From positions 73,949 through 137,948 of the forward strand of contig CAVUYQ010000033.1 of assembly GCA_963745765.1 (NCBI GenBank): a stretch of DNA of 64,000 nt. Reading direction: 5' to 3'. Below are positions 36,199 through 44,981 of this stretch, in pieces. Both the position numbers and the translations under genes were made by a program. The first letter of the stretch is position 1. The number at the start of each line of letters is the position of its first letter. Under the pieces are notes generated by a model that did no database searches, was not told the DNA's origin, and saw only the letters and a program-made list of their open reading frames with translations. The DNA comes from Ww85 sp963745765. Lineage in GTDB: Bacteria > Desulfobacterota > Desulfobulbia > Desulfobulbales > Desulfocapsaceae.

Positions 36199-37356
36199 AT
36201 GCTCGATTTTAACTTTGTAAATCCCACTCACATATTGTTCGGTAAAGGGAAAATTGCCGAAATTGAAAACAGAATCCCTGCCGGGAGTCGAGTGCTCGTA
36301 ACATATGGGGGCGGAAGTGTTAAGAAGAATGGCACGCTGGATGAGGTACGTGCCGCCCTCGGTAATCATACAATATTCGAATTCAGTGGTATAGAACCCA
36401 ATCCCTCTTACGAGACCCTGATGAAAGCCGTGGATATGGTACATACAAATTCCATTGATTTTCTTCTGGCAGTTGGTGGCGGTTCTGTTATTGATGGGAC
36501 AAAGTTCATTGCAGCAGCAGCTATGTTCGAAGGAGACCCCTGGGATATTATGGTGAAACACGGGGCGGGTGTTCTTAAGGCCTTGCCTTTTGGTTCGGTA
36601 TTGACGCTGCCGGCTACCGGGTCGGAAATGAATAACGGCGGCGTCGTGACACGCACATCACTGAAGGCGAAACTGGCCTTTATGAGTCCGTGTGTGTTTC
36701 CGCTCTTTTCTGTGCTGGATCCTGAAAAAACCTATACGCTCCCATCCCGGCAAATCAGCAACGGCGTGGTTGATGCTTTTGTCCACGTTGCTGAGCAATA
36801 TCTCACGTATCCCGTGAACGCAAAAGTCCAGGACCGATTTGCTGAAGGACTGCTGCTGACGCTGATTGAAGAAGGACCAAAAGCGCTTGGAAATCCAAAA
36901 GATTACGAAGTGCGATCCAATTTGATGTGGGTTGCAACGCTGGCTTTAAATGGATTAATCGGGGCCGGAGTACCGCAAGACTGGGCCACCCATATGATTG
37001 GCCATGAAATAACCGCCCTGCACGGCCTTGACCATGCCCAGACACTTGCGGTGATCCTCCCCAGCCTGTTGACGGTATGTAAAATGAACAAAAGAGAAAA
37101 ATTGCTCCAATATGCTGAGCGTGTCTGGGCAATTAAAGAAGGTGACAGTGATCAGCGTATAGATGCGGCTATTGAGCAGACCCGTCGTTTCTTTGAACTG
37201 ATGCAGGTAAAAACACACTTATCCGATTATGGCATTGGCAAAGACAGTATCCCGCATCTTCTTGAGCAGTTAAAGGCCCATGGCATGAATTCTTTGGGTG
37301 AACACCAGGATGTTACTCCTGATATAAGCAAGAAAATCCTGGAAAGGAGTTTGTAG
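36199..37356 (+). CDS. Iron-containing alcohol dehydrogenase, YqhD-like
   Basis: 385 aa, normal length. NAD(P)-dependent group III dehydrogenase: FNFVNPTHILFGKGKI, VTYGGGSVKKNG, LAVGGGSVIDGTKFIAAA, TLPATGSEMNNGGVVT, and the metal ligands in VVDAFVHVAEQYLT (Asp and His), WATHMIGHEITALHGLDHAQTLA (His residues). This is the YqhD/BdhA subgroup, which reduces short aldehydes. The gap to the flavin reductase gene is 135 bp, same strand. Confidence 0.92.
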   Translation: MLDFNFVNPTHILFGKGKIAEIENRIPAGSRVLVTYGGGSVKKNGTLDEVRAALGNHTIFEFSGIEPNPSYETLMKAVDMVHTNSIDFLLAVGGGSVIDGTKFIAAAAMFEGDPWDIMVKHGAGVLKALPFGSVLTLPATGSEMNNGGVVTRTSLKAKLAFMSPCVFPLFSVLDPEKTYTLPSRQISNGVVDAFVHVAEQYLTYPVNAKVQDRFAEGLLLTLIEEGPKALGNPKDYEVRSNLMWVATLALNGLIGAGVPQDWATHMIGHEITALHGLDHAQTLAVILPSLLTVCKMNKREKLLQYAERVWAIKEGDSDQRIDAAIEQTRRFFELMQVKTHLSDYGIGKDSIPHLLEQLKAHGMNSLGEHQDVTPDISKKILERSL

Positions 37357-37491
37357 AACGCAGCTCTGATGTACAGCAGCTCCAATTGATGCAGCAGATG
37401 AATCGTTGTAAACCCTCTTGATGGGGCATTTGGAGTAAAAGAATGTTATTTTCATCTCAATGCAGTTTGAATCTTTTGCGAAGGGGAAAAA

Positions 37492-38595
37492 ATGGCCGGA
37501 CTATTTGAAACAACAGAACTCAATGGAATGAAGATAAAAAACCGTTTTGTAAGATCTGCAACCTACGAGGCAATGGCAGGACTTGATGGCATCGTGCAGG
37601 ACCAGCTATGCGGTTGCATGGAGGAACTCAGCCGTGGAGAGGTCGGGCTTATCATTACCGGTCATGCTTATGTGACAAAAAGGGGACAGGCAGGTCCCCG
37701 CCAGATGGGCATCTATTCCGACGCCATGATTGACGGTCTCAGGCGTATTACTTCGGTCGTTCACGAAAATGGCGGAGTTATTGCGGTGCAGCTTGCCCAT
37801 GCCGGTCAACGGGGCATAGCAAAAGATCAGTATGCAGCCATCGGGCCTTCAGAACTATTTGCAGCTGGTGCTAAAATAGCCGCCGAAATGACAGCGGACG
37901 ACATTAAATCAACCATAAGCGATTTTGGCGATGCGGCTGAAAGAGCCGTCAAATCAGCTTTTGATGCCATTCAGATCCACGCTGCTCACGGCTATTTGTT
38001 GAGCCAATTTCTCTCTCCACATTATAACAGGAGAAATGACCGTTATGGTGGAAAGCTTGAGAACAGGGCACGATTGCTTCTCGAGGTGTACTCAGAAATC
38101 AGACAGAGGGTTGGCACGTCATTTCCACTCATGGTCAAGATCAATTCGGAGGATTTTCTTGAAGGCGGGTTTACCGTAGAAGAGATGATCGAGGTTGCCC
38201 ATATGCTTGAAGATTGTGGAATGGACGCCATAGAAATGAGCGGCGGAACCTTTCAGTCAGGAAAATTCATTCCATCCAGAGTCGGTACATCAATTTCCGA
38301 AGAGAGGGAAGTTTACTATAGAAAGGCTGCCGAAGCCTTCAAGAAGGAAATAAAGACCCCTCTTCTCCTCGTGGGAGGATTTCTGTCCTTTGCTATTGTA
38401 AACGAAGCCGTCGTTTCAGGCCTTGCCGACTACGTTGCCCTCTCACGCCCATTCATAAGGGAACCACGCCTTGTCAGCAGGTGGGCAGGCGGAGACAGGA
38501 CCAAGGCGAAATGTATTTCCTGCAATAAATGCTTCTCAACGCTCTCCACGGAGGAAGCTCTCCACTGTGCCGTTGAAAAAAAGAGTAAGGAGTAA
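37492..38595 (+). CDS. Old-yellow-enzyme family NADH:flavin oxidoreductase
   Basis: 367 aa (beta/alpha)8 FMN reductase. Starts LFETTELNGMKIKNRFVRSA; QLAHAGQRG near residue 100 carries the substrate His, FDAIQIHAAHGYLLSQFLSP and HYNRRNDRYGGKLENR are hallmark blocks. The C-terminus has CISCNKCF, a Cys-rich remnant as in the 2,4-dienoyl-CoA-type subgroup, but without the second NAD(P) domain. It likely works with the YqhD-like enzyme on alpha,beta-unsaturated or carbonyl substrates. AGGGGAAAAA precedes the ATG. Confidence 0.9.
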   Translation: MAGLFETTELNGMKIKNRFVRSATYEAMAGLDGIVQDQLCGCMEELSRGEVGLIITGHAYVTKRGQAGPRQMGIYSDAMIDGLRRITSVVHENGGVIAVQLAHAGQRGIAKDQYAAIGPSELFAAGAKIAAEMTADDIKSTISDFGDAAERAVKSAFDAIQIHAAHGYLLSQFLSPHYNRRNDRYGGKLENRARLLLEVYSEIRQRVGTSFPLMVKINSEDFLEGGFTVEEMIEVAHMLEDCGMDAIEMSGGTFQSGKFIPSRVGTSISEEREVYYRKAAEAFKKEIKTPLLLVGGFLSFAIVNEAVVSGLADYVALSRPFIREPRLVSRWAGGDRTKAKCISCNKCFSTLSTEEALHCAVEKKSKE

Positions 38596-38772
38596 ATGGT
38601 GGTCAGCAACTCAGGCAATAACGGAGAGAGTGCAAATTGCACATTCCCAATACACTGGATTTACTACAACAAATCATTTTTTCAATGATATATCTGCATT
38701 TTGATGAGATGTTCGGGGTGCAGCTCGTTATGTCCGCGCCGGGTTGAGCGTGACCGGGGTGCAAAGGTGCTC

Positions 38773-39660
38773 TCAGGCTTTACGCTTATCAAACAAGGTG
38801 AACAGGGCGGCATGGTCAAGATCTGAGCCGCCGGCGGCGATGAGACGATCGTAGAGATCCCGGGAAAGTGCGGTGGCCGGCATTTCTATTCCGAGACTGG
38901 CTGCAAGCTCCAGGGCCTGATGCATATCTTTGCGCTGAATGGTGCACTTGGCACCGGGTATGAAAACATTATCAACCATACGCTGCCCATGTACCTCCAG
39001 GATTCGGGAGTCGGCGAACCCCCCCTTCAGGGCCTCCCGAACCTTGCCCGGATCGACCCCGGCGGCTTTTGCCAGCGCCAATGCCTCGGCAGCGGCACCT
39101 ATATTGAGTCCCACGATTACCTGGTTGGCTGCCTTGGCAACCTGTCCGGCACCGATGGCACCAACATGGGTGATGCGTTCACCGAGAATTTCAAGAATGG
39201 GCAAGGCCTGCCTGAAAGCTTCTGCTGATCCGCCTGCCATGATGGTCAGGTTAGCGGATTTGGCACCAATGTCTCCACCTGAGACGGGTGCATCAACGTA
39301 AAGGCCTCCTTTTCCCTCGATCCGGGCAGCAAAGCCCCTGGTCGCGGGAACGGCCGTGGTTCCCATGTCAATGACAAGCGCTCCGGCTCTCAGGCTGGAA
39401 AAAACACCGTTATCCCCAAAGAGAACAGCCTCAACAGCGGCAGTATCTGATACCATGATAACAATGGTATCGGTCCTGCCGGCAACTTCCGCCGGGGTTG
39501 CAACGGCAACAGCTCCTTCCGCCGACATCTCCAGCCGCGCTTTTTCCGAACGGTTGGTAACAACCATGCCGGCCCCTGCCCGCATCAGGTTGCGGCACAT
39601 TGGTTTGCCCATCAGGCCAAGGCCGATAAAGCCGATGGTTTTGTCTTTAAAAATGCTCAT
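38773..39660 (-). CDS. Beta-hydroxyacid dehydrogenase family oxidoreductase
   Basis: 295 aa from ATG 39660 with GAGGAGACA upstream; a longer frame lacks a ribosome site. N-terminal NAD(P) Rossmann: IGFIGLGLMGKPMCRNLMRAG; substrate loop DAPVSGGDIGAKSANLTIM; catalytic Lys in GQVAKAANQVIVGLN (about 170). Matches the 2-hydroxy-3-oxopropionate/3-hydroxyisobutyrate dehydrogenase family. Exact acid substrate unknown. Convergent with the flavin reductase gene. Confidence 0.9.
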   Translation of the reverse strand: MSIFKDKTIGFIGLGLMGKPMCRNLMRAGAGMVVTNRSEKARLEMSAEGAVAVATPAEVAGRTDTIVIMVSDTAAVEAVLFGDNGVFSSLRAGALVIDMGTTAVPATRGFAARIEGKGGLYVDAPVSGGDIGAKSANLTIMAGGSAEAFRQALPILEILGERITHVGAIGAGQVAKAANQVIVGLNIGAAAEALALAKAAGVDPGKVREALKGGFADSRILEVHGQRMVDNVFIPGAKCTIQRKDMHQALELAASLGIEMPATALSRDLYDRLIAAGGSDLDHAALFTLFDKRKA

Positions 39661-39755
39661 GGCTGTCTCCTCTATGGTATAACCCGGTAATATGAAGTCG
39701 TTATGATTTCCGGCAGACCGATGGTCGGCAGAAACCTGACATCTCAACTAGCATA

Positions 39756-40571
39756 CTAATGTACCCGAGACAATACTTTTGTGCAGGATGAAAGAATCCG
39801 GGCTGAAATTACCCGCAGATAGGTAAAGGGCGATTTTCTTACAATACTCCCCAGGTGGATAAATGTCTTCCTGGCCAGTTGCCGGCCGCTTTCGGTGAGG
39901 AATTCCGTATTGATTGTCTCTTCAACAAATCGGGAAGAGAGCGGTTCCTCCTTGTGCTGATCTTCAAGCCGGGCAATGAGAATCGCATCATTGAGCGTGT
40001 TGCTCTCAGAAGAGTTACCGTCCTCGGGATCTGATAACAGGGCGCAGACTTCTTTCCGGACCGCTTCTTTCGCTCCAAGTTTTGCAAGGATTGCCGAAGC
40101 GATTACCAGGCTTTCCTGTCTGATCAGTTCGGGAGCGTCGCTGTTGTGTTTGCTGCGTGCCTCGTCGCGACCGATATTATTGAGATAGGCGGCACAGAGA
40201 ATGACGGCAAGATTCGCGCCTTCTTCTTTTCCTATCATCTCGGCATAACGGGCTACCCGGGACAGGTGGCCGATACGCTTGAAATCGGTCTTATAGTAGC
40301 GTTTCATCTCCACGGCAACCTTGTCTTTGAGCAGATTGTCCTGAGACCCGATAAACGCTTCCGGCAGGGTGCCGATACATTGTTCTGCATACTTGCAGTA
40401 GGCAGCGCAACCGAAGTCCATCTTGGGATTGACAAACCGGTGTCCGCACCCTTTGCAGGTACGGGTGGTATCATCTTTATAGAACTCAACCTGTTTGCCG
40501 CATTCCGGGCAATTGACGTCAAAAATCGCGTCGGCATCCCAATACTGCATATCCTGTCCGGGACATTTCAT
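39756..40571 (-). CDS. Zinc-ribbon plus degenerate HD-domain protein
   Basis: 271 aa. N-terminal zinc site DVNCPECGKQV...RTCKGCGHRF and a second CAAYCKYAEQCIG cluster; then an HD-type helical domain. The first His (IGHLSRVARYAEM) is kept, but the HD pair is replaced: AAYLNNIGRDEA instead of the usual LHDIG, and the later His-rich stretch is LLSDPEDG. So it is probably a non-catalytic sensor. Lies 95 bp (divergently) from the TTGACCTAGGTCAA palindrome and next to the MetF-Hdr operon. Confidence 0.7.
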   Translation of the reverse strand: MKCPGQDMQYWDADAIFDVNCPECGKQVEFYKDDTTRTCKGCGHRFVNPKMDFGCAAYCKYAEQCIGTLPEAFIGSQDNLLKDKVAVEMKRYYKTDFKRIGHLSRVARYAEMIGKEEGANLAVILCAAYLNNIGRDEARSKHNSDAPELIRQESLVIASAILAKLGAKEAVRKEVCALLSDPEDGNSSESNTLNDAILIARLEDQHKEEPLSSRFVEETINTEFLTESGRQLARKTFIHLGSIVRKSPFTYLRVISARILSSCTKVLSRVH

Positions 40572-40670
40572 GGCCTGATCCCCTTTTTGTGTGTTTAGCC
40601 TTTTGCTAAGTGTCGGTCACGGTTCATTGCCTCTTTCACTATACAATAACGCATCATCAACTCTTTGCCT

Positions 40671-40684
40671 TTGACCTAGGTCAA
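40671..40684. promoter_or_regulatory. Perfect palindrome TTGACCTAGGTCAA, candidate operator
   Basis: A perfect 14-bp inverted repeat of the shape used by CRP/FNR-family regulators (TTGAC-N4-GTCAA). It lies 100 bp before the HD gene start and about 150 bp before the -35 of the operon promoter. No regulator gene of that family is in the window. Confidence 0.45.
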
Positions 40685-40833
40685 GAGCCGGCGTTGTGGC
40701 TGGTAAACTTGCAATTATGGTGAAAAACAACCGCGTGATCCGTCTGCAACAGTCAGGGGCAGGGGGACCGACTGGCCGATAAGCGGGGCGTCGGGTGAGA
40801 CGGTTTGCCTGGTGAAAAATTGAGATTAGATGA

Positions 40834-40863
40834 TTGACAAAACCTCCGATGTAAAAGTACTAT
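40834..40863 (+). promoter_or_regulatory. Candidate promoter of the MetF-Hdr operon
   Basis: TTGACA (40834-40839), 18-base spacer and TACTAT (40858-40863). Transcription would start near 40870 and leave a leader of about 260 bases before ATG 41129. Confidence 0.4.
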
Positions 40864-41128
40864 AACGACAACTTAATATTAGATTCATAATATTTGAACT
40901 GTGTTGTTTTTCCATGCCTGCCAGGGGTTCTTGCACGGGGCGTTAAGAGCTGTAACTGGCGGGATGTTTTTTTGATTACGGGACTCTGGTTACCCGGCCA
41001 TCAGCTTTTTATGTAGTCCGGCCGGGCTGCCCCCGCTGCTTTTTGCCGGATAGTTTGCCTGATTGTTGATGAAAGCACTTGTTTTGAACTACTTCTAGAA
41101 GCAGTAAAAGCTAACAAGAGGAGGTTCG

Positions 41129-42004
41129 ATGGAAGCCACTACCCGCAGTTATTCCCCCAGCTCGACCCACTTGATTGCCGAGATAGACCCGCCAAGAGGG
41201 ACAAATCTTGACACATTTCTCTCATCAGCCCTGAGTATCAGGGGAAGGGTGGAGACGATCAGGGTTACCGACAACGAACATGCCATCCTGCGCATGTCAC
41301 CGCTCGCACCATGTCTTGCGCTGAAGGAGAGAGGCGTGACGCCCAGTATGGTGATAAATGGGCGGGATCGCAACAGGATTTCCTTCCAGGCTGATTTGCT
41401 CTGCGCCTCGAACCTTGGCATAACTGACGTTGTCATAAAAGAAGGGCATGATCCGAAGGAAGGGGACCAGCCGTTAGCACGCAGTAGCGGGGACCTTGAT
41501 CTTCCCATTATGCTCTCATGTATCTCTATGCTGAACTCCGGCAGGGATCTGGCGGGTGAGCCGCTCGACGGGGCTACCGATTTTACTATCGGGGTGTATA
41601 TAGAACTCTCGGATGACGTCAACTTCAACCGTGAGCGGGCGGAGTATTTTCTCAGACTCAAGGATTACGGCGTCAACTCCGTGACGCTCAGTCCAACCTA
41701 TGACCTTAATATTATAGAACAGTTTCTTCCGTTTGCCGAACAAACCGGTATCAAGCTTTATACTTCTTTGATGTTTCTCAAGTCCGTGACCATGATCAGG
41801 TATCTGAACAATCTGCCTGGTGTTCCGTCGATACCTCAGGAATTTTTGAAACAGATGATGCAGGCATCGGATAAAAAAAATCTGGGGATGAAAGTTGCCG
41901 CAGATTTTCTGAAGGAACTGGCGCAGATCGGTGACGGGATTGTTTTGCTTTCCCTTGGCTGGAAAGAAAAGTTACCGGAATTTCTGGATCTTATAGAACG
42001 GTAG
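41129..42004 (+). CDS. MetF-like methylene-THF reductase family protein
   Basis: 291 aa (beta/alpha)8 protein of the MTHFR family: HLIAEIDPPRGTNLDTFLSSA, TDNEHAILRMSPLAPCLALK, then LLCASNLGITDVVIKEGHDP (the flavin/folate strand), and SLTLSPTYD-type TSVTLSPTYDLNIIE. A second, more canonical MetF is at 49760-50688 in the same operon, so this copy may be a specialised subunit or a different C1 enzyme. AGAGGAGG precedes the ATG. First gene of the operon; the kinase starts 5 bp after its stop. Confidence 0.82.
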   Translation: MEATTRSYSPSSTHLIAEIDPPRGTNLDTFLSSALSIRGRVETIRVTDNEHAILRMSPLAPCLALKERGVTPSMVINGRDRNRISFQADLLCASNLGITDVVIKEGHDPKEGDQPLARSSGDLDLPIMLSCISMLNSGRDLAGEPLDGATDFTIGVYIELSDDVNFNRERAEYFLRLKDYGVNSVTLSPTYDLNIIEQFLPFAEQTGIKLYTSLMFLKSVTMIRYLNNLPGVPSIPQEFLKQMMQASDKKNLGMKVAADFLKELAQIGDGIVLLSLGWKEKLPEFLDLIER

Positions 42005-42008
42005 GCAG

Positions 42009-43568
42009 GTGTTAAAAACCGACGACGAAAGATCTCCACTGAGAAAGAGTCTGCCGGATGTAACCAATGAACTTGGTTCACACCTGTATCTCTACCAGAT
42101 TCTTGAAGAGACACCCAACGGAGTAATGGTGATCAGTCTGAATCATCAGATATTATACGCAAATCCGGCAGCAAACGAGCTGCTGGGGGTCGGCTATCGA
42201 GACCTGACGGATACCGACCTGGAAGTATTGCTCGGCGAGGAGAACCAGTGGTTCTTTTACCAGATCAACCAGTTCTTTGATAATCTTGCCGAAATCCAGC
42301 GTTCAAGCACACGGCAGGTTATCCAGATCCAGACCGGCGATGAGGAGGTTAAAATACTCGATGCCGTGCTCAGCTACCCTCCCTCCTCTCCCGACTATTA
42401 CCTGTTATACCTGATCGACATCACCGAGAGAAAACGACTTGAAACACAACTCAGGAGACGCAACACCTTTTTTAACAACCTGATTAATTCATCAATAGAC
42501 GGCATCATTGCCGCCGATATGAAAGGAAGTATTATCCTGTTCAACAATGCCGCCCTTTCTCTGCTGGGTTACTCGGACAAGAAGAGTATGGAAAATTTTC
42601 ATGTGACGAGTCTCTATAGCGACGGTTTGGCCTATGAGATTATCAAACGGATGCGCAGTGACCAGTTCGGCGGTAAAGGGAAATTGCTGCACCATGAAAT
42701 CAGCGTAAAACATGCCGATGGCCATGATATCCCCGTGCAATTTTCCGGCGGCATCATCTATGACCGGGACAAGGAATTTGCCACTTTCGGCATATTCACC
42801 GATCTCCGTGCCATTATGCAGATAGAAGAAGACCTTGAGCAGACGCACAATATGCTCATGCAGTCTGAAAAGATGGCGGGACTCGGCCGGCTTGCTGCAG
42901 GTGTTGCCCATGAAATCAATAACCCGATGTCAGGGATTATGCTTTATGCCAACCTTGTGCAGGAGGAACTGGGCGAAGATCACCCTGTCAGTGAAGATCT
43001 GCAGACCATCATCCATGAGGCCGAACGGTGCAAGGTGATTGTCGCTGATCTGCTGGAATTCTCTCACCAGACGAGCTACGAGAGGGAGCCCCTTGACCTT
43101 AATGAAGTGATCAGGAAGACCCTTGGCATACTCAGCAACCAGCCGATCTACCACAACATTACCATCGAGCTCAACCTCTCGGCCGAGCTCCCGCCGATCC
43201 TTGGAAATTCCATCAGACTCAACCAGGTAATGATGAATCTTCTGGTAAACGCTGCCCAGGCAATGAGCGGCAGCGGCACGCTGAGTATAACGAGCAGAAC
43301 CCGGGCCAGCAATGATATCAATGAAATCCTGATACGGGACACCGGGCCGGGAATTCCCGAAGAAGTGATAGAAAAAATATTTGAGCCCTTTTTCACTACC
43401 AAGATAACCGGTGAAGGTACAGGGCTCGGCCTTTCGGTTTCATATGCAATTGTCAAGGAACATCAGGGAACCATCAAGGTGCTCTCTTCATCTGCGGAGG
43501 GTACGGTCTTTTCTCTGAGGTTCCCTGCTCTTGTCGACACCTTAAAGGGGGAAAATCATGGAGAGTAG
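42009..43568 (+). CDS. PAS-PAS sensor histidine kinase in Hdr operon
   Basis: 519 aa, soluble (no membrane segment). Start GTG 42009. Two PAS domains: LEETPNGVMVISLNHQILYA (about 33) and LINSSIDGIIAADMKGSII (about 158). H-box AGLGRLAAGVAHEINNPMSG (His near 305), N-box NQVMMNLLVNAAQAM, G1 DTGPGIPEEV and G2 GEGTGLGLS complete an NtrB-like kinase. It overlaps hdrC by 11 bp, so it is translated with the redox complex. Candidate partner: the receiver at 50732 or the hybrid at 51295. Confidence 0.93.
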   Translation: MLKTDDERSPLRKSLPDVTNELGSHLYLYQILEETPNGVMVISLNHQILYANPAANELLGVGYRDLTDTDLEVLLGEENQWFFYQINQFFDNLAEIQRSSTRQVIQIQTGDEEVKILDAVLSYPPSSPDYYLLYLIDITERKRLETQLRRRNTFFNNLINSSIDGIIAADMKGSIILFNNAALSLLGYSDKKSMENFHVTSLYSDGLAYEIIKRMRSDQFGGKGKLLHHEISVKHADGHDIPVQFSGGIIYDRDKEFATFGIFTDLRAIMQIEEDLEQTHNMLMQSEKMAGLGRLAAGVAHEINNPMSGIMLYANLVQEELGEDHPVSEDLQTIIHEAERCKVIVADLLEFSHQTSYEREPLDLNEVIRKTLGILSNQPIYHNITIELNLSAELPPILGNSIRLNQVMMNLLVNAAQAMSGSGTLSITSRTRASNDINEILIRDTGPGIPEEVIEKIFEPFFTTKITGEGTGLGLSVSYAIVKEHQGTIKVLSSSAEGTVFSLRFPALVDTLKGENHGE

Positions 43569-44121
43569 TGCGATTTCACCGGAAAAGGGGAACAGGAAAT
43601 TTCTCGGAAAGCTCAAGGAGAGGGGGGTTGATGTTCAGGCCTGTTACCAGTGCGGGCGATGCTCGGCTGGGTGCCCTGTTACCGAATTCTTCGATTACAG
43701 CACCATGCAGGTGGTCAGGATGGCCGCCTACGGCATGGAGGAGCAGCTTCTGAATAGCAACACCATCTGGCTCTGTGCCGCCTGTGAGACCTGTGCGTCG
43801 AGGTGCCCGAATGATATCGATATCGCCGTACTGATGGATGTGCTCCGGGAATTGGCGCTCAGAAAAGGCGTGAAACCTGCAGAATCGCGGGTTCCGGTAT
43901 TTCATCAGTCATTTCTTGATTCCATCAAACACTGGGGAAGGGCCTATGAGGTGGGGCTTATTGCCGGGTACAAGCTGCGTTCCGGAGATCTTACGGGAGA
44001 TATGAAACTCGGCCTGAAAATGTTTGCCAAGGGCAAACTGGGGCTTCTGCCTCATCCGATAAAGGGGAAAACAGAGATAACAAAAATTTTCTCGGGCAAG
44101 GGAAAGGAGTATGAGCGATGA
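43558..44121 (+). CDS. hdrC: HdrC-like 4Fe-4S subunit
   Basis: 187 aa. Two 4Fe-4S motifs: CYQCGRCSAGCPVTEF (about 28-43) and CAACETCASRCPNDID (about 70-85), the layout of heterodisulfide reductase subunit C. It passes electrons between HdrA and HdrB; cytoplasmic. Overlaps the kinase gene upstream by 11 bp and HdrB downstream by 4 bp (ATGA). Confidence 0.93.
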   Translation: MESSAISPEKGNRKFLGKLKERGVDVQACYQCGRCSAGCPVTEFFDYSTMQVVRMAAYGMEEQLLNSNTIWLCAACETCASRCPNDIDIAVLMDVLRELALRKGVKPAESRVPVFHQSFLDSIKHWGRAYEVGLIAGYKLRSGDLTGDMKLGLKMFAKGKLGLLPHPIKGKTEITKIFSGKGKEYER

Positions 44122-44981
44122 AACTATCCTATTATCCAGGCTGCTCTTTGCATGGCACCGCCCTTGATTATGATAAGTCGGTAAAAGATGTCTGCAGCAG
44201 GCTTGGTATTGAACTGGCTGAGATTCCTGACTGGAACTGCTGCGGGGCATCCTCTGCCCACATGACCAATCATGAGATCGGCATGCGGCTGCCCATGCGA
44301 AACCTGCTGCTGGCGGCGGAAATCGGCAACGATATCCTGGTTCCCTGTGCCGCCTGTTTTCAGCGGCTCAAGGCGGCGGAAAAGAGTCTAAAAGAGAATC
44401 CGGGTTACTGGGATCTGCCGGCGTATAGCGCCGATTTGAAAATTATTCATATCAGTTCACTGCTGGCCGAAGCAGCCTCGGTTGAACAGATCAGCCGCCT
44501 GGCACGGAGTCGATTCGACGGGCTGAAGATTGCCTGCTACTATGGCTGTCTTTCGCTGCGTCATCCGAAGATTACCGGTGTTTCGAATTTCGAGCAGCCG
44601 GAAACACTTGAGACCATCATGGCAGCGGTCGGTGCTGAGCCTGTTTCCTGGTCGCACCGCACTGAATGCTGTTCCGGCAGTCTTACCATGGCGCGCCCGG
44701 ACATCGCCCGGAAACTGGTCGGTGATATTGTTGCTGCCGCGCACCGTGCCGGGGCCGAGGCAATGGTCACCGATTGTCCAATGTGCCAGGCCAACGTCGA
44801 GAGTCGACAGCTTGACCTGGCCGATATCAACCATCTGCCGGTGTTTTTCGCCACCGAACTGGTTTCGGCAGCCCTGAGCGGCATTTACCCGGCAAAACAG
44901 CATAAATTACACCTCGTATCTCCTGACATCCTCAGAAATGTCATGAGAGAGTCTCCTGCGTATAGGGAGGAACCGGTATGA
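44118..44981 (+). CDS. hdrB: HdrB-like CCG-domain subunit
   Basis: 287 aa with two CCG domains that ligate non-cubane 4Fe-4S clusters: YPGCSLHGTALDY, NCCGASSAHMT and CAACFQRLKAAE; then YYGCLSLRHP, ECCSGSLTMARPD and CPMCQANVESRQ. In methanogens this subunit reduces CoM-S-S-CoB; here, in a MetVF context, the acceptor is more likely the methylene-THF reductase module. ATGA overlaps on both sides. Confidence 0.93.
   Translation: MKLSYYPGCSLHGTALDYDKSVKDVCSRLGIELAEIPDWNCCGASSAHMTNHEIGMRLPMRNLLLAAEIGNDILVPCAACFQRLKAAEKSLKENPGYWDLPAYSADLKIIHISSLLAEAASVEQISRLARSRFDGLKIACYYGCLSLRHPKITGVSNFEQPETLETIMAAVGAEPVSWSHRTECCSGSLTMARPDIARKLVGDIVAAAHRAGAEAMVTDCPMCQANVESRQLDLADINHLPVFFATELVSAALSGIYPAKQHKLHLVSPDILRNVMRESPAYREEPV

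Larger units (their letters stand above)
40572..41128. other. 557-bp divergent regulatory region and long leader
   Basis: Separates the minus-strand HD gene from the MetF-Hdr operon. Contains the 14-bp palindrome at 40671, a promoter-like pair at 40834-40863 and then about 265 bp of leader with strong pairing, e.g. CCCGGCC near 40996 with GGCCGGG near 41021. I could not match it to a named riboswitch, including the THF and cobalamin classes. Confidence 0.45.

Noticed and set aside
40864..41128. THF or cobalamin riboswitch before the MetF-Hdr operon
   Set aside because: The leader is structured, but the conserved core bases of these classes are not visible.
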